Positions 27,147 through 36,272 of a DNA stretch of 64,000 bases are shown here, piece after piece. Below the pieces are notes generated by a model. That model was not told where the DNA came from, did no database searches, and saw nothing but the letters and a program-made list of their open reading frames with translations. A program made the translations under genes and the position numbers. The DNA is from an uncultured Pseudomonadales bacterium. GTDB taxonomy: Bacteria; Pseudomonadota; Gammaproteobacteria; Pseudomonadales; Pseudohongiellaceae. Where the stretch lies: positions 186,001 through 250,000 of the forward strand of contig CAMYOK010000007.1 of the NCBI GenBank assembly GCA_947259995.1, given 5' to 3'. The first letter of the stretch is position 1; every line of letters begins with the position of its first letter.

Positions 27147-27623
27147 CTACGCACTCAACTTTTTAATAACACTAACCATTTCCAACGCCCCGAGTGCGGC
27201 CTCGGCGCCTTTATTGCCCGCTTTAGTACCTGCACGCTCGATAGCTTGCTCTATGGTATCGACAGTCAAAACACCGAAGGCAACCGGGATTTTACTTTCT
27301 AGACTAATCACGCTTAAGCCTTTGACACATTCACCGGCCACATACTCAAAGTGTGGTGTGCCACCTCGAATGACCGCACCTAACGCGATCACCGCATCGT
27401 AACTGCCAGCATCCAACACATTTTTCGTCAACACAGGCAATTCGAAAGCTCCAGGCGCTTTCACCACAGTAATGTCAGACTCTTTCACGCCGTGGCGCAC
27501 TAGCGCATCGATAGCGCCCTCTAGTAATTTGTCGACCACAAAGCTGTTAAACCGTGCCACAACGATTGCGTACTTTGCCGATCCGCTGTGGAAGTCCCCT
27601 TCGATTACTCTGATATTACTCAT
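27147..27623 (-). CDS. ribH: 6,7-dimethyl-8-ribityllumazine synthase
   Basis: A 158-residue subunit of the icosahedral lumazine synthase. [49 protein letters not shown] (catalytic histidine) and [27 protein letters not shown] (signature split across the last helix) are present. It condenses the RibA/RibD-derived pyrimidine with the RibB product. It lies directly before nusB. Confidence 0.96.
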   Translation of the reverse strand: MSNIRVIEGDFHSGSAKYAIVVARFNSFVVDKLLEGAIDALVRHGVKESDITVVKAPGAFELPVLTKNVLDAGSYDAVIALGAVIRGGTPHFEYVAGECVKGLSVISLESKIPVAFGVLTVDTIEQAIERAGTKAGNKGAEAALGALEMVSVIKKLSA

Positions 27624-27666
27624 TTTCTAATCACCTATAATTCACTGTTGGGCACTTGGCGCCCGC

Positions 27667-28812
27667 TTATTGTTCGCCATTTTGTGTATCGTTCACGAGA
27701 CTTTCGTCGAAGGGCACAAAATCAACCACTTCGAGATCAAAACCCGAAATCGCTTGGAAACGGGCTGGGTAACTTAATAGGCGCATCTTCCCAACACCCA
27801 AGTCGCGCAGGATCTGCGAGCCGGTACCTATCGTCAGATCATTGCCCTGCCGATTCGGGTGCGCCCCACTCGCCTTATTGCCGAAGGCATTTTCGAGTGT
27901 TGTATTGATATTTTCAGCGTATTCGTCACCGGATAGTAACACAGCGACGCCTTTGCCTTCTTGTGCGATTCGCGCCAAGGCCGTGCTAAACGACCAATTG
28001 GGCGACTGTGGTTTGATCACATCACAGACATCTCGCAAGGTATTGGCAATATGCACCCGCACAAGTGTTGGCTCCTCGGCGGTGATATCGCCCAAGCTCA
28101 TCGCTATATGAGTGCCTCCCATGATCTGATCTTCGAAGGTATGCAAGATGAACTCGCCGTGTGCGGTATGCACCTTATGCGATTCTTTGCGAGTCACGGT
28201 GTGCTCATGGGCGATACGGTAGTGGATCAAATCCACAATGGTGCCAATCTTCAGCCCATGTTGCTGGGCAAATTTTTCTAGGTCAGGGCGGCGCGCCATA
28301 GTCCCGTCTTCATTCATGATCTCTACAATTGCTGCAGCGGGTGTAAACCCAGCAAGCCGCGCTAGATCACATCCAGCTTCTGTGTGCCCTGCGCGCTGCA
28401 GAACTCCACCGGGCTGGGCCATAATCGGGAAAATATGGCCAGGTTGGACGATATCCTCAGGTTTAGTCTCACGGGCTACCGCCACCTGAATCGTGCGCGC
28501 TCTATCGGCCGCGGAGATCCCCGTTGTCACGCCAGTGGCCGCCTCTATCGAGGCGGTAAAATTGGTATGAAATTGCGCCGCATTCTTATTGACCATTGGC
28601 TGCAAGTTCAAGAATTCACATCGCTCACGCCCTAGCGTCAAACAAATCAATCCTCTGGCATGCTTTGCCATGAAATTAATATCTTCTGTCTGCACGCGTT
28701 CGGCAGCGATGACGATATCGCCTTCATTCTCGCGATCTTCGTCATCCATCAAGATCACCATCTTGCCCTGACGAATATCTTCGATAATCTCTTCTACAGT
28801 GTTCAAATTCAT
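27667..28812 (-). CDS. ribB: 3,4-dihydroxy-2-butanone-4-phosphate synthase with degenerate RibA-like domain (RibBX type)
   Basis: A 381-residue two-domain protein. Residues 1-200 are a RibB enzyme that splits ribulose 5-phosphate to formate and dihydroxybutanone phosphate; DDEDRENEGD (23-32) and HARGLICL are the active-site segments. Residues 210-370 have the fold of GTP cyclohydrolase II, but where functional RibA has three zinc cysteines this protein reads VRVHIANTLRDVCDVI. The downstream Q-E-GRG-type loop is also altered (IAQEGKGVAVL). This matches the known proteobacterial RibBX variant. A separate complete RibA is encoded downstream, so the extra domain is probably structural or regulatory. 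Confidence 0.92.
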   Translation of the reverse strand: MNLNTVEEIIEDIRQGKMVILMDDEDRENEGDIVIAAERVQTEDINFMAKHARGLICLTLGRERCEFLNLQPMVNKNAAQFHTNFTASIEAATGVTTGISAADRARTIQVAVARETKPEDIVQPGHIFPIMAQPGGVLQRAGHTEAGCDLARLAGFTPAAAIVEIMNEDGTMARRPDLEKFAQQHGLKIGTIVDLIHYRIAHEHTVTRKESHKVHTAHGEFILHTFEDQIMGGTHIAMSLGDITAEEPTLVRVHIANTLRDVCDVIKPQSPNWSFSTALARIAQEGKGVAVLLSGDEYAENINTTLENAFGNKASGAHPNRQGNDLTIGTGSQILRDLGVGKMRLLSYPARFQAISGFDLEVVDFVPFDESLVNDTQNGEQ

Positions 28813-28897
28813 TAGCTATTTCACTTACGGAAAAACTCCGTTTTACGATTGAATGCGTCCTACTTATTGGTATCCCTGCACCGTCGCGCGTCTTGTT

Positions 28898-29563
28898 CTA
28901 GACAAAACCATTCTCTGCCAACAAAGAGCGCGTTAGTGTCTGTGCCGATGAAGCCTTTTCATCAGCCGCATGCTCGCCTTGCATTAAACGCTCGAGATAG
29001 CGAGCAATAACATCCACCTCGAGGTTCACCTTACTTCCCACACGATAATCTTGAATTATCGTCTCTGACTGCGTATGCGGAATAATATTCACACTAAAAC
29101 TCGCGCCATTTACCGAGTTAACAGTTAGGCTTGTCCCATCGATACAAATTGAGCCTTTATGGGCGATATATTTAGCAAGAGCGTTTGGTGCTCGAAAGTC
29201 CATACGAATGCTCGCGCCATCAGGGCGCAAGTCTAATAATTCACCAACGCCATCGACATGACCGCTGACTATATGCCCACCCAGGCGCTTTGTTGGCGTC
29301 AGGGCTTTCTCCAAATTCAGCTTGCTAGCATTGCTTAAGCCATGGAGCGTGGTGTATTGCATAGTCTCGTTTGAGACATCTACCTCAAACAAATCTCGCG
29401 CCAAACGGGTCACCGTTAGGCACACACCATTGACCGCAATACTGTCTCCAAGAATGACATCAGAAAAATCCAAGGTGTCACTAGTCACAGTTAACCGCCA
29501 TTCACCACCGCGCAATTTCAAATCGGCAACGCTGCCCAGGGCTTCTATAATTCCTGTAAACAT
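28898..29563 (-). CDS. ribE: riboflavin synthase alpha subunit
   Basis: The ATG at 29563 (GGAGA upstream) gives MFTGIIEALG, the universal N terminus of riboflavin synthase, and 221 residues. The longer frame upstream overlaps ribD and is not used. Two lumazine-binding repeats are visible: LGDSIAVNGVCLTV with GGHIVSGHVDG, and KGSICIDGTSLTVNSV with NIIPHTQSETI. The enzyme dismutates two lumazines into riboflavin. It starts 17 bases after the ribD stop. Confidence 0.95.
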   Translation of the reverse strand: MFTGIIEALGSVADLKLRGGEWRLTVTSDTLDFSDVILGDSIAVNGVCLTVTRLARDLFEVDVSNETMQYTTLHGLSNASKLNLEKALTPTKRLGGHIVSGHVDGVGELLDLRPDGASIRMDFRAPNALAKYIAHKGSICIDGTSLTVNSVNGASFSVNIIPHTQSETIIQDYRVGSKVNLEVDVIARYLERLMQGEHAADEKASSAQTLTRSLLAENGFV

Positions 29564-29579
29564 AGTTTCTCCGTTTAAA

Positions 29580-30701
29580 TTAGCGATTGATGACTTGCGC
29601 GGTAATTCTGCAATCACCCGCGATATCGGTAGCCCCGACAATCTTCAAACCAATGTGATCCGCCATGTGCTGTAGCCCTGGCAGTTGCAAAAGGGGCAAT
29701 GCATCACTACCAAGGAATTTCGCGCCGATGTAGATGATGACTTCATTCACTAAACCCGCCTGAATCATTGCGCCACTAAGAGTCGGCCCAGCCTCAACCA
29801 TAACTTCATTGCAGAAATAATCTTGCGCCAAAATTTTCATTGCCGCCTGCAGATCGATGCGGCCACCTGGCATAGTATCCACAGAATGTATTTTCGCGGC
29901 GCTGCCATCGAAGCGTTGCAATTGCTGAGGGTGCGGCGCGCCCACCATAAACAATACATCGCCCGGCAGTTGCAACACCTTTGACTCTGGCGGCGTTCGT
30001 AATGCTGTATCGAATATGACTCGATAGGGTTGGCGTTGCGCGATTTCCTGTGCTTCTTTGTGTTGCAACTGTTCTGCCCGCACATTCAATGCTGGGTCAT
30101 CACTGAGAATCGTGTTCACCCCTGTTACTACTGCACAAGACTCTGCCCGTAGGCGCTGCACATCGGAGCGTGCTTGAGGGCCGGTAATCCATTGACTCTC
30201 GCCAGAGGCCATCGCAGTACGCCCATCTAGGCTCATCGCCATCTTGCAGCGAACAAAGGGCAGCCCTTCCGTCATGCGTCGAATAAATCCACGATTCAGA
30301 GCCTTGGCTTCAGCCTCTAGAATTGGGCCCTCAACTTTAACTCCCGCATCGCGGAGCGCCTGCACCCCTTTGCCTGCGACAAGAGGGTTCGGGTCATACA
30401 TCGCAAACACTACTTCTTTGACACCGGCATTGATCAACGCCTGCGTGCAGGGAGGCGTTCTGCCAAAATGACAACAAGGCTCAAGCGACACATACGCGGT
30501 AGCCCCACTTGCTAGGTCACCGGCCGCTAGCAAAGCATTGACTTCGGCATGATGCTCACCGGGCTTCTCATGCAGCCCTGTACCAACAACATGACCATCG
30601 CGCACAATGACACAGCCCACACGCGGATTTGGCGCAGTGCTGTAGACGCGTTGCGCAGCATCGATGGCGAGCTGCATGAAAGTCTGTGCGGTACTGTCCA
30701 T
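29580..30701 (-). CDS. ribD: bifunctional deaminase/reductase RibD
   Basis: A 373-residue protein with an N-terminal cytidine-deaminase-like domain (zinc ligands H51 in HAEVNALL, C76 and C85 in PCCHFGRTPPC). A C-terminal NADPH-dependent reductase domain follows (KMAMSLDGRTAMASGESQWI, VVTGVNTILSDDP, VEAGPTLSGAMI). It performs the second and third steps after GTP cyclohydrolase II. It starts 17 bases after the nrdR stop and is followed by ribE. Confidence 0.96.
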   Translation of the reverse strand: MDSTAQTFMQLAIDAAQRVYSTAPNPRVGCVIVRDGHVVGTGLHEKPGEHHAEVNALLAAGDLASGATAYVSLEPCCHFGRTPPCTQALINAGVKEVVFAMYDPNPLVAGKGVQALRDAGVKVEGPILEAEAKALNRGFIRRMTEGLPFVRCKMAMSLDGRTAMASGESQWITGPQARSDVQRLRAESCAVVTGVNTILSDDPALNVRAEQLQHKEAQEIAQRQPYRVIFDTALRTPPESKVLQLPGDVLFMVGAPHPQQLQRFDGSAAKIHSVDTMPGGRIDLQAAMKILAQDYFCNEVMVEAGPTLSGAMIQAGLVNEVIIYIGAKFLGSDALPLLQLPGLQHMADHIGLKIVGATDIAGDCRITAQVINR

Positions 30702-30718
30702 TAGGAACCTTAGCTACT

Positions 30719-31174
30719 TCAGTTATCGTTAGCCAAGCGATCAATCTCGGCTCTAAATTCGTTCAAATCTTTAAAGCTGCGATACACCGAAGCAAAACGT
30801 ACGAACGCTACTTCATCGAGTTGTCGCAACTCTTGCATGACTTGCTCACCGACAATGCGCGAAGGGATCTCGCGCTCACCAGTCGCTCGAAGATGATTCT
30901 TGATGCGGTTAATCGCCTCATCAATTTTTTCAATTCCAACAGGGCGCTTCTCTAAGGCTTTCGTTAAGCCAGAATGCAGTTTGATCTCATCAAAAGGCTC
31001 GCGGTTGCCATTCTGTTTTATGATCCGAGGCATCACCAACTCAGCAGTTTCGTAAGTGGTAAAGCGCTCGGCACAAGTTATACATTCTCGCCGACGACGC
31101 ACCTGATTCCCTTCGGAAACGAGGCGCGAGTCGATCACTTTAGTATCCAGTGCGTTGCAGAACGGACAATGCAT
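30719..31174 (-). CDS. nrdR: transcriptional repressor NrdR
   Basis: A 151-residue regulator with a zinc ribbon (C3, C6, C31, C34) followed by an ATP-cone domain ([21 protein letters not shown]). NrdR binds ATP/dATP and represses ribonucleotide reductase genes. Its place upstream of ribD is conserved in gammaproteobacteria. No NrdR boxes or nrd genes were recognised in the window. Confidence 0.96.
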   Translation of the reverse strand: MHCPFCNALDTKVIDSRLVSEGNQVRRRRECITCAERFTTYETAELVMPRIIKQNGNREPFDEIKLHSGLTKALEKRPVGIEKIDEAINRIKNHLRATGEREIPSRIVGEQVMQELRQLDEVAFVRFASVYRSFKDLNEFRAEIDRLANDN

Positions 31175-31214
31175 AATCGTTTCCTAAGAGTCGCGCGTCG
31201 GCGAACACTATTGC

Positions 31215-32468
31215 TTAGCTATAAACGGGAAAGCGTGCACAGAGTGCCAACACTTTCGCCTTAACCGCTGCAATTACACTTTCGTCTTCGATGTTATCCA
31301 ACACATCGCAAATCCAAGTCGTCAGCTCTTTCACTTCGGCTTCTTTGAAGCCGCGACGAGTCACGGCCGGTGATCCAATGCGCAGCCCGCTAGTCACAAA
31401 CGGTGGACGCGGATCATTCGGCACGGCATTTTTATTGACCGTGATATTAGCGCGGCCGAGTGCGGCATCGGCGTCTTTGCCGGTGATCTCTTGTTTCACA
31501 AGGCTGAGCAAAAACAAATGGTCATCAGTTCCGTTGGAGACGATGTCATAGCCTCGATCGATGAAACCTTGCGCCATCGCCTGGGCATTCTTCACAACTT
31601 GGCGCTGATATTCTTTGAACTCATCGCTCATCGCCTCTTTGAAGCAAACCGCTTTCGCTGCGATCACATGCATCAATGGGCCACCCTGACTCTCTGGGAA
31701 GACGGCAAAATTGAGTTTCTTTTCTAGCTCTGGGTTGGCGCGCGCCAAAATGATGCCGCCACGTGGCCCACCGAGAGTCTTGTGTGTTGTGGACGTAGTG
31801 ACATCCGCAATATTAACTGGGCTTGGATAGACGCCCGCGGCGACCAAACCTGCGATGTGTGCCATATCCACAACAAGATAGGCCCCTACTTTGTCAGCGA
31901 TTTCACGGAAGCGCTGCCAGTCAACGATGCGCGAGTAGGCAGAGAAGCCCGCCATGATCATGCGTGGTTTGTGCTCGAGGGCAAGGGCCTCTACTTGTTC
32001 GTAGTCGATCTCACCCGTTTCGCCGTTTAGCCCATATTGCACGGCATTATAGATTCGGCCGGAGAAACTGACGCTGGCGCCGTGGGTAAGGTGGCCACCA
32101 TCGGCAAGGCTCATGCCAAGAACGGTTTCACCTGGCTTCAGCAATGCCATGTAAACCGCTGCATTCGCTTGCGAACCGGAGTGCGGTTGAACATTTGCGT
32201 AATCTGCTCCAAACAGCGCTTTCACACGTTCGATGGCCAATGACTCAACCACATCAACATGCTCACAGCCCCCGTAATAACGCTTGCCTGGGTACCCTTC
32301 GGCATATTTGTTCGTCAACACAGTCCCTTGCGCTTCCATTACACGCGGGCTCGTGTAGTTTTCCGAAGCGATCAATTCAATGTGTTGTTCCTGGCGGACG
32401 CCTTCGGCTTTAATTGCGGCATCGAGTTCAGGATCAAATCCGGCAATGGTCATATCACGACTAAACAT
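31215..32468 (-). CDS. glyA: serine hydroxymethyltransferase
   Basis: A 417-residue PLP enzyme interconverting serine and glycine with tetrahydrofolate. [48 protein letters not shown] and the PLP-lysine segment [15 protein letters not shown] are present. It is the first gene of the minus-strand block and probably leads nrdR and the riboflavin genes, 40 bases ahead of nrdR. Confidence 0.97.
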   Translation of the reverse strand: MFSRDMTIAGFDPELDAAIKAEGVRQEQHIELIASENYTSPRVMEAQGTVLTNKYAEGYPGKRYYGGCEHVDVVESLAIERVKALFGADYANVQPHSGSQANAAVYMALLKPGETVLGMSLADGGHLTHGASVSFSGRIYNAVQYGLNGETGEIDYEQVEALALEHKPRMIMAGFSAYSRIVDWQRFREIADKVGAYLVVDMAHIAGLVAAGVYPSPVNIADVTTSTTHKTLGGPRGGIILARANPELEKKLNFAVFPESQGGPLMHVIAAKAVCFKEAMSDEFKEYQRQVVKNAQAMAQGFIDRGYDIVSNGTDDHLFLLSLVKQEITGKDADAALGRANITVNKNAVPNDPRPPFVTSGLRIGSPAVTRRGFKEAEVKELTTWICDVLDNIEDESVIAAVKAKVLALCARFPVYS

Positions 32469-32773
32469 TCAGTTCCCCATAGTCTGGCAAAGTTTCAGTG
32501 GAGCGCCATTTTACAGCATGACCCTATTCGGGGCATCCTATTAGTTGCTATAAAACAGGGTTTATCGTGGATATTTTTGCATTATTACTATGAATTGACC
32601 GCATCTTGTCATTGTTCGCCTTAGGCAAAGACGCCCATTGTTACTTTCATAGCCTGTTCGCAGTGCCAACAGACCACCCCCTCATTTCCCCCAAGAATTT
32701 GTGCCATACTATGAGGCGAAACAGCACCGCTGCGGCGCTCGCGTAAATTTCAGATCTATCAGGAATGACCCTC
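32469..32773. other. divergent intergenic region glyA/ettA
   Basis: About 305 bases between divergent genes. It must hold promoters for both, but I see only weak matches (an extended -10-like TGCCATACT at about 32703-32711 toward ettA) and no RNA gene or riboswitch. Confidence 0.4.
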
Positions 32774-34441
32774 ATGGCACAGTTCGTTTACACCATGCAT
32801 CAGGTGGGAAAAATAGTCCCACCGAAGCGTGAAATTCTCAAAGACATCTCTCTTTCATTCTTTCCTGGCGCCAAGATTGGCGTGCTTGGGCTCAACGGCT
32901 CGGGCAAGTCCTCCCTGCTGCGCATCATGGCGGGCATAGACAAAGATCATCACGGCGAGGCAAGAGCGCAAACCGACATCAACATCGGCTATCTCCCACA
33001 AGAACCTGGGTTAAACCTAGACAAAGATGTGCGCGGCAATGTCGAAGAGGGCATTGGCGAGATTATGGCCCTAGTTGAGCAATTCAATGCCATCAGCGAT
33101 CGCTTTGCCGAGCCAATGAGCGACGACGAGATGAACGAGCTGCTGGAAAAACAAGGGGAGCTGCAAAACGCGATCGATGCGAATGAGGGCTGGGACGTTG
33201 AACGCAAGCTCGAAATAGCTGCCGACGCTCTGCGCCTGCCTGCTTGGGATGCAGACGTCAGCACACTATCGGGCGGAGAAAAGCGGCGCGTTGCGCTTTG
33301 CCGTTTGCTACTTTCCAAGCCTGATATGCTACTCCTTGACGAACCTACCAACCATCTAGATGCCGAAAGCGTGGCGTGGCTGGAGCGCTTTCTGCAAGAT
33401 TACCCAGGCACTGTCGTAGCGATCACCCACGATCGCTATTTTCTAGACAATGCAGCCGGCTGGATACTAGAGCTCGACCGCGGCCACGGCATCCCCTACG
33501 AAGGCAACTACACGAACTGGCTCGAAACCAAGGAGCAACGCCTTGCGACTGAGTCCAAACAAGAGGCTGCCCGCGAACGCACCATTAAATCTGAGCTTGA
33601 ATGGGTGCGAGCCAACCCAAAAGGACGACAAGCCAAGAGCAAGGCCCGCCTAGCCCGGTTTGAGGAGCTCAACTCCCAAGACTTCCAAAAGCGCAATGAA
33701 ACGACTGAACTCTATATTCCGCCGGGCCCACGACTTGGCGATGTCGTCATCGAAGTCGAAGGACTGTGCAAAGGCTTCGGTGAGCGCACGCTGATAGACA
33801 ACTTGAGCTTTAGCATCCCTAAAGGCAGCATCGTGGGCATCATCGGCGGTAACGGTGCCGGTAAAACTACCTTCTTGCGCATGCTCGTAGGCCAAGAGCA
33901 GCCCGATAGCGGCAGTATTCGCCTTGGCGACACCGTAGAGCTAGCCTATGTGGACCAGAGCCGTGATGCTTTAGATGACAACGTGACCGTCTGGGAAGAG
34001 ATCTCGGGCGGGCAGGACATCCTGCAGATCGGCCGTTATGAAGTGCAGTCGCGCTCCTATGCTAGTCGATTTAATTTCCGCGGCGGCGACCAACAAAAAT
34101 TTGTGAAAGACTTGTCAGGGGGTGAGAGAAATCGCCTACATTTGGCCAAACTATTGAAGCGTGGCGCCAATGTCCTGCTATTGGATGAACCAACCAATGA
34201 CCTCGACGTTGAAACACTGCGGGCATTGGAAGAAGGCATTTTGAACTTCCCTGGCAATGCCATCATCGTCTCCCACGATCGCTGGTTCCTTGACCGCCTA
34301 TGCACACACATCCTCGCGTTTGAAGGCAACAGTCAAGTTGTGTTCCATGAGGGCAATTACAGCGACTACGAGAGCGACCGCAAGAAACGCATGGGAGAAC
34401 AGGCGCAGCCTACCCGCATGAAGTACAAAAAACTGGCCTAA
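32774..34441 (+). CDS. ettA: energy-dependent translational throttle protein EttA
   Basis: The ATG at 32774 gives MAQFVYTMHQVGK and 555 residues, the exact usual length of EttA; AGGA lies nine bases upstream. An ATG three codons earlier overlaps this site. Two ABC domains carry Walker A GLNGSGKSS and GGNGAGKTT, Walker [11 protein letters not shown] and LLDEPTNDLD, and the arm and linker regions that contact the ribosomal E site. EttA gates the first elongation step according to ATP/ADP ratio. It is the second ABC-F gene in the window. Confidence 0.96.
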   Translation: MAQFVYTMHQVGKIVPPKREILKDISLSFFPGAKIGVLGLNGSGKSSLLRIMAGIDKDHHGEARAQTDINIGYLPQEPGLNLDKDVRGNVEEGIGEIMALVEQFNAISDRFAEPMSDDEMNELLEKQGELQNAIDANEGWDVERKLEIAADALRLPAWDADVSTLSGGEKRRVALCRLLLSKPDMLLLDEPTNHLDAESVAWLERFLQDYPGTVVAITHDRYFLDNAAGWILELDRGHGIPYEGNYTNWLETKEQRLATESKQEAARERTIKSELEWVRANPKGRQAKSKARLARFEELNSQDFQKRNETTELYIPPGPRLGDVVIEVEGLCKGFGERTLIDNLSFSIPKGSIVGIIGGNGAGKTTFLRMLVGQEQPDSGSIRLGDTVELAYVDQSRDALDDNVTVWEEISGGQDILQIGRYEVQSRSYASRFNFRGGDQQKFVKDLSGGERNRLHLAKLLKRGANVLLLDEPTNDLDVETLRALEEGILNFPGNAIIVSHDRWFLDRLCTHILAFEGNSQVVFHEGNYSDYESDRKKRMGEQAQPTRMKYKKLA

Positions 34442-34495
34442 ACGTCTGCCCCCTTAACGCATCGCTAGGGGGGTAACACCACGGAGCAAGCAGCC

Positions 34496-35578
34496 ATGAC
34501 TATCAGCCTTACTATCGCTTCTTTCGCCATCTTGATAGTCACATTGCTCCCCATGTGGCGAAAAACTCATTGGCTTGTCCGTGGCCTAGATTTTCCGCGC
34601 TTACAGTTTGCCTCGCTGGCCGCCTTAGTGTTGCTTGCGCAAGTTTTGATTATCGATACTAGCGACTCACTTGTACGCTTAATGATGCTGAGCAATGTTT
34701 TTTGCCTTATCTGGCAGGGATGGTGGATCGCTCCCTACACCCCGCTCTGGGCGAAAGAGGTTAAAAGCTGCAAAGCCGACTCGCAAGAGCCAAGCATTAG
34801 CATTATGACGGCCAATGTATTGACCCCGAATCGAAACGCTCAAGCGCTGCTTGACCACGTTGCCCAATTCCAACCCGACATCCTAGTGACCCTGGAGTCG
34901 GATCAGTGGTGGGAAACTCAATTAGATACTCTTAGCGAGCAAATGCCCTATAGCGTCAAATGCCCCCTCGACAATTTGTACGGCATGCACCTCTACTCAC
35001 GCCTGCCATTGCACGAAACCGAGATCGCTTATTTAGTCGAGGAAGATGTCCCATCTATTCATGGGCTTGTCGCCTTAGCCAATGGCAGCAAAATTCGCCT
35101 GCATTGCTTACACCCTGCACCGCCAAGCCCTACAGAGAACCCGGAGTCAGACGAACGCGATGCAGAGCTCATGCTCATTGCTCGCAGCATCGCAGATTGC
35201 CCACACCCAGTGTTGGTCACGGGCGATCTAAACGATGTCGCCTGGTCTGCGACTACAAGGCTTTTTCGCAAGATCAGCAAACTCCTTGACCCTCGCGTAG
35301 GCAGAGGAATGTTCAACACCTATCACGCCGATTACCCAATCATTCGCTGGCCTTTAGACCATCTATTCCATAGCGCGCACTTTTGCCTAGCAAACATCAA
35401 ACGTCTTCCCCCTATAGGGTCCGATCATTTTGCGCTATTCGCTACCTTAAGCTTTAACGAAACCCCAGTGCAATCGCAATCGGGCTTAGACGCAGAAACC
35501 GAAGACAAGGAATGGGCACGAGAAATCACTCAGCGGCAAGATGTTAAGAAAAAGGATGCGCCACGACCAGGGGAGTAA
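34496..35578 (+). CDS. membrane endonuclease/exonuclease/phosphatase-family protein
   Basis: A 360-residue protein with two or three N-terminal membrane helices (about residues 1-80) and a C-terminal EEP domain. The metal and catalytic motifs are visible: TANVLT, TLESD, GDLNDVAW, PLDHLFHS and IGSDHFALFATL. EEP proteins of this layout hydrolyse phosphodiesters, phosphoinositides or other substrates in the periplasm or at the membrane; which one applies here is unknown. The last 35 residues are charged and disordered. It begins 54 bases after ettA. Confidence 0.85.
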   Translation: MTISLTIASFAILIVTLLPMWRKTHWLVRGLDFPRLQFASLAALVLLAQVLIIDTSDSLVRLMMLSNVFCLIWQGWWIAPYTPLWAKEVKSCKADSQEPSISIMTANVLTPNRNAQALLDHVAQFQPDILVTLESDQWWETQLDTLSEQMPYSVKCPLDNLYGMHLYSRLPLHETEIAYLVEEDVPSIHGLVALANGSKIRLHCLHPAPPSPTENPESDERDAELMLIARSIADCPHPVLVTGDLNDVAWSATTRLFRKISKLLDPRVGRGMFNTYHADYPIIRWPLDHLFHSAHFCLANIKRLPPIGSDHFALFATLSFNETPVQSQSGLDAETEDKEWAREITQRQDVKKKDAPRPGE

Positions 35579-35583
35579 ATTCA

Positions 35584-35611
35584 GCAAAGAGTTAAATGTT
35601 TAACTCTTTGC
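35584..35611. terminator. convergent hairpin, likely bidirectional terminator
   Basis: GCAAAGAGTTAA (35584-35595) and TTAACTCTTTGC (35600-35611) form a perfect 12-base-pair stem with a four-base loop. It lies just beyond the EEP gene and overlaps the last codons of the converging P-like gene. T-runs are short, so efficiency is uncertain. Confidence 0.55.
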
Positions 35612-36272
35612 GAAGTTGCTGCATACGCTCGTGATTCTCACTGCCGGTAAGAGGCTTGGGAATATGAGAAGGGATTGCCGCCGCTTGCGGCACTGTCAGG
35701 TTCTCGCCACGCAGTACGCGCTGACAAAGGTCTTGATAGTAATATTCAAACAGTGGCAGCACTTTTTCTTCCGGCTCGCTTGCCAACTGAAACCAGCCGG
35801 TCGACCTGCCCGCGAAATACACAGCCTCGTGACTCCACTTTGCCTGGGCTTTAGGCGAGGGCGCTCGACAAGCTTCGATGTAGGCATCGCGTGCACTCGG
35901 GAGGCCAAACAAGGAGGCACCATCTTCGCAGGCGCGCACGACAACAGACACGGTAGGCAAAAAGTCATGCGTTCTTACCACTTGCCGCGCTGCCGCCACA
36001 ATTTGCGCAGGCGCGTAATTGCTCAAACATCCTAGCCAATATTTTTTTGCCAACACCAGTCTCTCTTCAGAGTTATAGGCCTTGTAATATTGATTGTGGT
36101 AAGCAATTTCAAATTCCGCAAACAACTGATTGATTGCATCGACTAGATCAGGCCCAGCATTGTGAGCTGAGTGGGAATCGGAGCTACTCTGCCCAGCTTC
36201 TGTCTGTGAATCGCTGGAAGGCTTTGCCAAGGTCTTGCTGGCCTTTTCCAAAAGCGGATTGATTTTCTGCAT
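35592..36272 (-). CDS. lambda P-like replication protein
   Basis: A 226-residue protein. The N-terminal 40 residues are low-complexity serine-rich. From residue 43 (LVDAINQLFAEFEIAYHNQYYKAY) to about 115 (HDFLPTVSVVVRACED) it matches the phage lambda P / replication protein P family, whose members load DnaB helicase. The C-terminal part continues LPSARDAYIEACRAP. Similar chromosomal genes occur beside dnaT-like genes in gammaproteobacteria. The first 89 bases overlap the end of the DnaT-like gene in another frame; a TTG a few codons downstream is an alternative start. The ribosome-binding site is weak, suggesting coupled translation. Confidence 0.8.
   Translation of the reverse strand: MQKINPLLEKASKTLAKPSSDSQTEAGQSSSDSHSAHNAGPDLVDAINQLFAEFEIAYHNQYYKAYNSEERLVLAKKYWLGCLSNYAPAQIVAAARQVVRTHDFLPTVSVVVRACEDGASLFGLPSARDAYIEACRAPSPKAQAKWSHEAVYFAGRSTGWFQLASEPEEKVLPLFEYYYQDLCQRVLRGENLTVPQAAAIPSHIPKPLTGSENHERMQQLRKELNI

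Noticed and set aside
27624..28897. Possible FMN riboswitch before ribB
   Set aside because: The gaps flanking ribB are only 43 and 85 bases and lack the FMN-aptamer consensus; control is probably from the upstream block promoter.
34449..34472. CCCCCT/AGGGGG hairpin after ettA as terminator
   Set aside because: The stem is short (6 bp) with a 12-base loop and no T-run, and the EEP gene follows closely in the same direction.
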